Shown: in pieces, positions 56,101 through 64,000 of the stretch
How the letters are laid out: each line of letters starts with the position of its first letter
How positions within the stretch are numbered: position 1 is the first letter of the stretch
Assembly (NCBI GenBank): GCA_935421135.1
Contig: OW285196.1
Location: 8,443,501 to 8,507,500 of the forward strand
Reading direction: 5' to 3'
DNA length: 64,000 bases
Origin: Bugulina stolonifera
Taxonomy: Eukaryota; Bryozoa; Gymnolaemata; Cheilostomatida; Bugulidae
Notes under the pieces: model-generated
Database searches by the model: none
Told to the model about the DNA's origin: nothing
What the model saw: the letters and a program-made list of their open reading frames with translations, nothing else
Position numbers and translations under genes: made by a program

Positions 56101-58298
56101 ACTCTTCTCACTCACTGATTAAATATAAGTAATTATTGGATTTTATCAATAGGGTTATGTAATACTATTATTATATAAGAGAGGAGTCACCTATCAGTAA
56201 TTATTCACCCATGTCTAGTTTATTGTCTTCAGCTTACATGTATGTTGGTATTTGTTATGGCAGATATATATAATCAATGCACTATCCCGAGTTGTGATTC
56301 TATCACCTATTTGTGTAATGATATTTATTAAGATACCTTTTTGTCCTCCATAAAACTTCCTCCACCTGTATTATAGTTGTCCAGAGTTTTGTGATTATCT
56401 GGAAAGTAAAAGGCAATTTCCAGGAGACTTTTTGACCTGCAATTGGACTAAAAGTCAGATGATAAGTGAAAGGAAGCTGTCTTTTCACACAGAAATACTC
56501 GTACACTAGTTCATAATTCTATTAGAGTAAATAAAGTTTTTAGACTGTTACATAATACCCATTGTACTGATCTGAGAGGACACATTCAATAGAATACATA
56601 GGCAATTGATTCTATTGTGAAGACAACTTCAAACTGCAATTACAGTGGAACTTGGATAATTCGGCCTTGCATAACTCAGATCATTGGATAACTCGTCCCA
56701 TAACTCAGATAATTGGATAACTCAGCCTACCCCACAAGGTCCCAGCCTGGGCAATGATAATTGGCTTTAGATAACTCAGACTTCACTGGTCTAACTCAAC
56801 AATTTCTTGCAAGCCAGGTTCTGAATAGTAATAAACTACTGGATTATAAAGCAGCCACCCATACGATTATTATGTCCTTTAGCTTTTGGGCTACTGCAAT
56901 GGCTATTTTTTAACCTATGATGGGCCTAGCTTAGCTAATTATGCTAAACACTTGTACAAACAAGCAAACATTGTCAATGATTTCAGTGAACGCCAATGAA
57001 GTAATAAAGTATTACAGAATTATTTACTCAATAATTTCACGCCCACAACTCTTGTATCTGTACTGTAAGCCTACATGATCATTTCATCTTTTATTTATCA
57101 TTTATGAGGCCTATACACCTATTTCTAAGTGGCTGTGCAGAAATTGATACTGTCATTATAGGCTATATATGATCACCTACATGTGACTCAGACTTCTCAT
57201 AACTCAGACCATTTTTGCTGGTCCACTCAAGTCTGAGTTATCCAAGTTCCACTATTTAGGCTATATTGCTTGTAGTTTAGGCTATACATGTGCATCTACT
57301 ATTATAATACCCAGGAACTAGGACTACATGTAGAATAGCTCAAGTGTGGGTACACATAGTTACTATACATTCTGTAGATAGCTCAAGTCCAGAAAAGTAC
57401 CACAAGGTGGTGAGGAGGCATTACCCAGCCCTTGCAGAGACTACGAATGTTCAGCCCTCCACCTCTCAGTCTATCTCTCCTTCTCTGAAGTTCGATAGAC
57501 TGGATTCTAGAATCTGTCACAGTAGCCCTTTGATATCAACTGACCGGTGTATGTCCAATATACCTTCCCCTCTGTCCTCTGTGAGGAAGAGGAATTCTTT
57601 GATGGGTGGTCTGACCAGACCAGGTCAGAGGTCAATAAAATCAGCAGGTGCTAATACAGAGCTTTGTACAGCTACTGTGATGGCTGAGCATACTACACCA
57701 ATGGATACGACGTACGGAGCACAACCTCGGCAATGTGCCGATTGCTTCAATCAAACCTTTGACCAGAACTCTATTGGTGAACCCAGACTGAATGAGACAT
57801 TTGATGGTGGTGCAAGGGTAGAGGGAGTGCGTCATAGTAACTCAGTGGTGAATACGACATTCAAAATGGTGGCTGATGATAGCCCATCGAAACATGAGTT
57901 ATCAGCCTCTGGCCCACCAGATGAAAATAGATGTAGTGTAGACCCTGCTGTCTTGAAGAACAAAGCTAATGAAACATTTGATTGTAGTCCAGCAGTAAAT
58001 AGGACATTCGACTGTAGTCCCGCAGTAAATAGCACATTTGACTGTAGTCCAGCGGTAAACAAGACATTTGACTGTAATCCTGCTTTGAACGCAACATTTG
58101 ATCGTGTTACAACGGTAAACCTTGACTCAAATAACGGTAAAGGTAATGGTTTTAATGATTTGGAGGCGGAGCCTACGTTTGCTAATACTTGTGTGTCACC
58201 CAGTATCGATAATTCAACGACCTCTAAATCTAACACCCCCTGTGTTTGGACTCCTCCTACCATCAGAGGTAGAGCTCATGTGGATCCTCAATATGATG
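50129..58298 (+). CDS. CAP-Gly domain protein (CLIP-like), N-terminal exons, incomplete
   Basis: Exons 50129-50227, 50648-50858 and 57378-58298 join in phase into about 410 residues, and the last ends at a gtaagt donor, so the gene continues. After a basic lead (KIPKLASGLSKIPHSKSG), residues about 28-100 form a CAP-Gly domain: VGDKVVIAGERIGYLRF, GNTEFADGIWCGVEL, the GKHDG tubulin-tail-binding loop (consensus GKNDG) and NGVRYFLC. CAP-Gly domains bind C-terminal EEY/F motifs of tubulin and plus-end proteins, so this is probably a cytoplasmic linker of the CLIP type. The third exon is Ser/Pro/Asn-rich and contains a decapeptide array (57967-58119). Intron 2 (6.5 kb) holds a large transposon. Exons upstream of 50129 may exist. 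The end was not found in the window. Confidence 0.75.
50379..50520 (+). repeat. SINE-like sequence in CAP-Gly intron 1
   Basis: The sequence gcaaggacgtggattcaagtcc contains a B-box-like word. It is followed by ggttttcgccctgaagaagg and ttccttccgtgcc, which look like a retroposon body. No A box of good quality or target duplication was found, so the call is weak. Confidence 0.35.
51851..56026. mobile_element. 4.2-kb DNA transposon with long terminal inverted repeats
   Basis: Ends ACC(A/G)TGGCCGATTTCTGCC are inverted at 51851 and 56026, flanked by a perfect 8-bp repeat agttaggt (51843-51850, 56027-56034). The inverted similarity is clear for about 230 bp, including repeated atgaaact/agtttcat words. 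It continues imperfectly to about 600 bp; shared inner words include tagagcaggaact, gcggccatgatg and acattagttacc. An 8-bp duplication fits hAT, P or Merlin-type elements. It lies in intron 2 of the CAP-Gly gene. No transposase is recognised, but a possible two-exon minus-strand gene lies at 52961-53594. Confidence 0.75.
52961..53594 (-). CDS. Putative two-exon gene fragment inside the long-TIR element
   Basis: Minus-strand segments 53594-53512 and 53046-52961 each have GT-AG borders (ttatag/gtacgt and catgtag/stop), and their phases agree at the join. They give about 55 residues with a His/Cys-rich stretch (YHDAHRHNFMCGAH) followed by an acidic helix (FEELADLIPKNGNE) and TGA. Upstream exons were not found and no family is recognised. 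The position within the transposon suggests it may be the C-terminus of the element's own protein. The supporting evidence is limited to splice phase and a stop. Confidence 0.3.
56643..57254. mobile_element. Pogo/Tigger-like MITE in CAP-Gly intron 2
   Basis: The left end, cagtggaacttggataa after TA, is inverted at the right as ttatccaagttccact. Internal words ataactcaga(t/c) recur in both orientations. CAGTGGAAC-type ends next to TA are typical of Tc1/pogo-like MITEs. It has no coding frame. Confidence 0.6.
57967..58119 (+). repeat. In-frame 30-bp coding repeat (N-x-T-F-D-C-S-P-A-V)
   Basis: Five consecutive decapeptides of the form NxTFDCSPAV lie in the third CAP-Gly-gene exon, degenerating in the last two. 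Further single NxTF(D/K) motifs occur earlier in the same exon (NQTFD, NETFD, NTTFK). The third-base differences show that the protein sequence is being kept. Confidence 0.9.
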
Positions 58299-61200
58299 GT
58301 AAGTCTACATCAGTAGTTTGTTCCGTGCTAACACGCTTAGAAATCACCCTTTCCCATTAATATTGGCTGATTTAATCACCCATTTGTCAAGTTAATTGGG
58401 ATTTATGTGCTCCTGTTACTCAAAACTATTCACTGTACAGAGAAATTTCACAACGGGAAAATAACTTCAAATTTTAATGAAAACCCTTTCTATAGGGATT
58501 CGTCTTCTCTTACCAGTGATTACTACAGCCTAGCCTTGCGTAGTAACATCAGGGTTACCATAGATGTGTGCTGCATTATAAGAACTCTTACTCTAATTAT
58601 TACATAAACATGACCTACATGACTGTCAAATAACTTGGCAATGAGAGCTGTAGTTATAGCAAAGCAATGCTACAGGCTATGAGAGAAATATTTCAATGTG
58701 CAGCGAAGTAGTCCACATACATGGTGTTGAGTTGTAATGCTGATAACACTCCATAATTTAACATTGTAGAAATGTTTTCAAATTCATAGCTGAGCAAAAA
58801 TATAGTCTAACAAAGATTTAGGGCTACAGTATGTCACTACTAACTGGGAATATTGGGGAAGATTTTGAATTGGTATTTATTTAGATCTACTGGATTAAAT
58901 TTACGGCTTTACACTCAATTTTCTAACTTTTTTTTGTTACTTGGGTATATAAAAAAGAGCTATTTTTGGTCTTTCTATTGTAATGTCCATTCCTTACATA
59001 TTATTTTACTATTATACAAGTGTGTAGCTGATGTGTATTTTAATCCCATTCCTTAGTCAAATATTTAGACTAAACTGGAGTATAACAGAGTATTTCTAGA
59101 GGACACTTGACTCTTGTTAGTTCTATTGTATAGAGAGTGTTTTGATATTTGATCAGGCATTGTGTGTTTCTGTAGTATACTTTGTAATTAGAACCCCACA
59201 TTAGCTAATAGCATGGGATTTTACAACTAACCTAACTGAAGGCAGCAAATACTTCTTTCCAAGGGGTGGATATAGTTTGGGGGTTATAACAGCTTCAATT
59301 CCCCAATATTTTCATTATTTCTGGAAAACTACCTATTCCCTGGTATGCCTAACTGTAAATTGGTAGGTTGGCTTGTAATATCTAGTTGTATGTCAGCGTT
59401 TACTGCGTGATTATATTAAATGTAGCCTACTGTTGGAACTTGGAATGTTGCCAGTTTGTAGTGTAGTATCCAAGGGTTACAGCAATATATTCATATCCAC
59501 CCCTGTCAATGCTGACAGATGCAATAATTCTCAAATGGTTTTAGTACTGTGTATCCTCTACAAATACCTAGCTTTTTTTGTTATGTTGGGCATTTTTTGT
59601 TGTTTCGGTTTTCTATAGCTTGGATATTCTAGTATATAGTCTGTTGTTGGTCTTTTTGTAGTGGAGTTCCACTACAATCTTGTGACTAGTGACTAGTTTC
59701 CACTGACTACAAACACCGATGCTAACAGCTGAGTAAAGCACATTGTAGGGTAACTACAGTAAGCTATTTCTGTAAGCTAGTGCTAAGCTAACTGATAGAT
59801 AGCCAACAGAAAGTGATATTTTTCAACATGCAGGCATTTCTCATCAGTGTAATATATTTTAACACTGGTTGGAATACTGATTAGGTAGCAGCACACTAGT
59901 TCGGTATACAGGAACAGTGGATAGTATAATATCTATACTTGGTATTTCCCATCGCTAGTAGTCAGTGGTCAACTCATTTCCTTTGGTTACTCTCACTCTC
60001 TGTCCTATCACACTGTAGTAGCCTACATACTGTCAGATCTATTTCTAACGTTGGATATAATAAAGCTGTCAGTGGAATAGTTATTTTGATACAAGGTGAG
60101 TGGAACATATAGACATACCACCATAAAATGTACAATACTGTTATTATTTCTTAGTTTATTTTGGTGCAATGTATTTCATTCTGACTTCCTGTCGGAAATG
60201 TACAATGTTATTCCACTAGGAGATGACTTCTGATTATTTTGTACTGTATGCTGAGTATATGCAGTAGTGGAGAAATTTTAGTAGCCTTAGTTCCTTGTTT
60301 GTGGTTGTGGCTAAAGGCAAGTGTGGTTGACCAATCAAGTGTGGAGAGTACAACTTCTCCTGCTTTGGCTTTGGTGCAAACTAAGCTATCTAAAATATTT
60401 TGTAGTTCTTCACTGTCATCAGTCAATTCTATAGTCTGATAACTACAGACCACCCGTTCATCAAACTAAAACTCACCTTTCAGGGTCTCCTAGCAATAAT
60501 TATTATTATTATTTATAATCAATATTAATTAATAAGCTAAAGGTCTATGTATTCATGTCTACTAGTGCATACATGTACAAGTAGCTCATCTATATTATGT
60601 TAAATTCAAAACCCCAACACAACTAGTTAGCACAGGCATGTGTGCACTCAGTAGAGTGCTTGTTTGCTATAGATCAAACGGTAGTGGGTTAGGAATCCAG
60701 GTTTTTGGCTAACGTAATATTTTGTAGATACATTAGATATATTTCTATAGATATGGTCAAATTGTAAGTTTGTTTAAAAAGATATTGGGGGATGGTGCAT
60801 TTACTATTTAGACCTGCTTAATAAAATTGATAAAGTGGGATTAGAAACTACTTTGAGATGTTCAGGCTAAGTTGACTCCATTCAGTGCTCAAAACAATAA
60901 TTTCAGTTTCTTATCAAAGTTCTTATAGCCTCGGGCCCTAACTAGGCATAGACTCCACGTCTGAATAACATAACCACCAATCTTTCTCGCATCATTAGCT
61001 TATTCATATTGAACACAGGCTACAGTTTGAATACAAAGGACATACAAGATGATGTTCAGTGATTACAAATTGGAGAAAATGACTTTGTAGTTCCGCCCTC
61101 TACTTGTATAGCTGCTGGCCGAGGTGTCAAATATCCACTTATTATAGATAGGTTTGGAGCTATGCTTCACAACACTGTTGGAATTTCCATTATTTGGCTG

Positions 61201-64000
61201 CTTCTAGTGGAGAGGTATTAGTTAGTACCAGCAAATAGGTGATCACTTGCATACCTTATGTAATGGAGCTAGTAGCTGTAACAAAGCAGCACATAGTATT
61301 GTTTTATACTTGTTCAGCTAATTCATTAGACTAATTTATAAGTTAATATTATATTTTCACTCTAAACACTTCAATATAGTGAGCTGGCTTGGTCTCTCTC
61401 CTGGTATTTAGGAATGAAATATTTTTTCTTCTAAGTATCCAGAGGGATAAAAACCCATCAATCGATCTGTATGTTGTCAAATGGAATTGCTTTAGGAGTC
61501 ATACTTGATTTATATAGTTATTGGCACCTGACCAAGATCTACTGTGTGATTGTAGGTCCACTCAGTGTAATGGTATGTGCGGGAGTCACTCGTATCCATT
61601 GTATGACTGGACATATACGTAACACATACATGTTCTACTTGTCTATATTATCAATGTTTTATGATATATCTAAACCATCAATTTGGTGATAAACAGTAGA
61701 AATTGTTATCAGTCGAAGTAATACTTAAACAGTCATAACAAACTGTGGCTAACATCACCCACTTTCACCCAACTGCTCACACAAATACTAAACTTTAATC
61801 TGTATGGGCTTATATTTCTTATGCTACTGAAAAGACCCCAACACCAGTTGATGCAGTAAACATCCTAGCCATGAAGCAATAGTATGCATTTGGTTAGGAA
61901 CTTTTTAATAGTAATAACTGGTTGGTATGTGGAGACAATTCCTACAGCCACCCTATTTGATGACAAGACTAGCTTGCTACAAGTTCGTATTTTGTTCTAC
62001 TTTTTACTAATGCAGTCATTGATGCTACATACCCACATGTATATCTTCTGTGGTATATACAGGCGTGTGTAACACATAATATTGATTTATTAATATATTA
62101 TTCAGAACTCTAGTGCAGTCACACGCTCACAGACTTGTGTATGTGTAAGTTTTAAGTGGATTGTCAAGTATGTAATGTACTGCAATCATTATTCCATTTA
62201 TATCCTGTCCTGACTAGTATTACATATCACTGGACAACTGGACCCAGTGTCAGCTAGATAGGAACTTGTAAAGGGTTGTTAGTATTACTATTGAATTTCA
62301 CTACTCTGACAGATAATCTATAATATTTACATTGTAGATAAAATATGTATTGAATTATTGTAATATTATTATATTATAGCCTGTAGGCCTACTAATAATC
62401 TACCAACTAGTTTATTAGTTTTGTATATATGGTATAAAATAGACATGAGCTATTTTTGAGTACATTATTTTATACTGCTACAAACTGAACTGAGTGTAGC
62501 ACACTACTGTAACGAATATTTCTAGTAGCTAGTAGGGGAGAGCAGGGTAAGTTGGGACAATTTTTGGTTTTTTGGGAATAATACGGAGTCTAAAGGTCAT
62601 GGCATCATCATTTTTTGCATGGAGGTACTTTAATATGTTGTCTAACTATAGCCTGAAGCAGACACATTGATAAGTCAGCATAGTGCGGTAATCCATGATT
62701 TGGCAGCGCATGTCAAACGTCCCAACTTACCCCACTGACGGGGTAAGTTGGGACAGGTGTGGGGCAAGTTGGGACACCATTGAAAATATAGATTTTTTAT
62801 TTAGATTAGTCTCATTTTTTATCATGAACAGATAGAATTGAAGTGTTACAATAATATTATACATATTTAAAATTATTGCCACATGTATGTATGTTAAAAA
62901 ACATGTCTGTAAAAAACTGCTGGACTTTAATTTAGTTCGGCCTCGGAGTGTTTAATTTTCTTTTATAACAAGATAGTCTTGGGAAGGTATGAAAATTGTT
63001 TTGATGTAAAAGAGAATTTTTTTGTTAAGTAAATATTTGTTAGAATAGAAGGATGCCAGCTTGAACATGAAAAACCCTTAATTCGCTTGGCGCCTTATAG
63101 GTGTAATAATCTATAATAGCTCTATTAGCTGTAATAATTTATAAAGCCCTTTTTTGACTAAGTTCCAGTCTACTTATGTATATTAGACTTAAAACTATCT
63201 AGGTGACCATTTTTCTAATTTTGGTACAGCAAAATTTTCTTAAGCTTTAAGTTTGTCACTTAAAATAAATAGAATATAAAACCAAAACACCAGAAATAAA
63301 CCAATACTAGAAAATATAGGCAAAGATGTTGATTTTTACTATAATTATTATTAGAGTTTGATGTACAATTGAACAACTGACACTCTAGATAAAATGAAAT
63401 CATTGAGCAGAAAAAAGATTGTTGAATTTTAATTCCGCTTTGTAACCCAACCCAGAGTTCACGGCAGCATTTATGACACAGGCGATCGTAGTCAATCCAC
63501 CTCATTCTGCGTCTTTCTCTCGGTGCTAATTACCTTTCCTGGTTTTTGACAGTGGTAAATTGGATATTTACAGATGGAAAACCTATAACTTTGTAAATAG
63601 ATTATCGATGATGTTTGATTAAACTATTTCTTGGTACTCTCACCGAAGATGGCAGTTCAACTGGGGTTGGGTAACAATAAGTGTGGAGAGACATTGAGTA
63701 TACATGCAGATAGCCTACTTGTCTAGTTTGAACAACAAAGAGTGAATTCCCCAAACTTTATAACTAAATTATACCTAATAATTCATTGAACTATTAGCTT
63801 GGTGCTGCCTGATGGTGTTAGTTGGTCTGGTGGGGGTTTCAAAAGGCGCAGAAACGGTGTAGGTATGAGTAGGAAAAAGATGTAGTTTATACATTGTGTT
63901 GGTGCTACCCACTGCTGTCAGGGTCATGAGTAAAGTGAGGACAGAACAGAGATCAAAAGCTGTTATAGCAATGAGTCAGGTTTGACCTGTTTCTACTACG
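58299..64000. other. Long stretch without a supported exon (CAP-Gly intron 3 or intergenic)
   Basis: The gtaagt donor at 58299 implies that the CAP-Gly gene continues, yet no convincing in-phase exon is seen. Weak candidates begin near 59662 and 61554. The region holds a GGGTAAGTTGGGAC repeat cluster (62540-62775) and a short tRNA-like SINE trace near 60650-60710. The 81-codon minus frame at 63260-63505 has no recognised features. Confidence 0.45.
62540..62775. repeat. GGGTAAGTTGGGACA repeat cluster with hairpin
   Basis: gggtaagttgggaca occurs at about 62549, inverted as gtcccaacttacccc at 62719-62733, direct again at 62740-62754, and as ggggcaagttgggac at about 62761. The two central copies form a 15-bp perfect hairpin. 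This looks like the terminal repeats of a DNA transposon family. Confidence 0.6.

Noticed and set aside
59662..59694. Possible terminal CAP-Gly exon
   Set aside because: The phase fits, but only about 11 codons precede a stop inside a short direct repeat; support is too weak.
61554..61689. Possible CAP-Gly exon after a gattgtag acceptor
   Set aside because: The encoded residues look like random AT-rich sequence and no family feature is seen.
63260..63505. 81-codon minus frame with several cysteines
   Set aside because: No recognisable zinc-finger spacing and no splice support.

Overview
The window is AT-rich DNA from an animal nuclear genome. Genes are split by GT-AG introns whose codon phases agree, AATAAA signals follow gene ends, and non-LTR, LTR, SINE and DNA transposons are all present. 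The protein families (RING/B-box/coiled-coil proteins with a C-terminal propeller, THAP zinc fingers, CAP-Gly) and the repeat load suggest a marine invertebrate, possibly a sponge or another early-branching metazoan. The species cannot be fixed from the sequence alone.

Layout. 1-1458: an intact PHD-type LINE on the minus strand, cut by the window edge. 1893-2202: a mariner transposase relic. 2248-3235: a composite tRNA-derived SINE with a 12-bp target duplication. 4711-20418 and 31977-39023: two diverged tandem copies of a TRIM-like gene, about 27.3 kb apart, with homologous 5' flanks and introns. Copy 1 keeps the RING, coiled coil and propeller but shows no B-box exons. Copy 2 keeps the RING, both B-boxes and the coiled coil, but ends in a new acidic tail, with a decayed propeller exon downstream.

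Nested elements. Copy 1's long intron (7699-18028) holds a 7.7-kb P-superfamily DNA transposon (9848-17517). This carries a five-exon THAP gene, whose first intron in turn holds an intact LINE (about 12960-16920). Between the TRIM copies lie an internally deleted Ty3/gypsy element (22851-25778), a decayed LINE interrupted by a TIR element (25800-28480), and GTGTAGGTGTAC-type minisatellites with an embedded MITE.

Right half. Four copies of an LTR-like 0.66-0.76 kb element lie at 32889-33644, 40722-41387, 41392-42025 and 43289-43951. A truncated LINE with a hAT-like insertion (45470-47700) follows. A CAP-Gly (CLIP-like) gene begins at 50129 and continues to at least 58298. Its largest intron contains a 4.2-kb long-TIR element (51851-56026) with 8-bp target duplications and a possible two-exon gene. 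58299-64000 has no exon I can support.

The host genes do not form a pathway. The TRIM pair are probable E3-ligase or scaffold proteins and the CAP-Gly gene a microtubule-binding protein. The main interest is the nesting of elements and the complementary domain loss between the TRIM copies.
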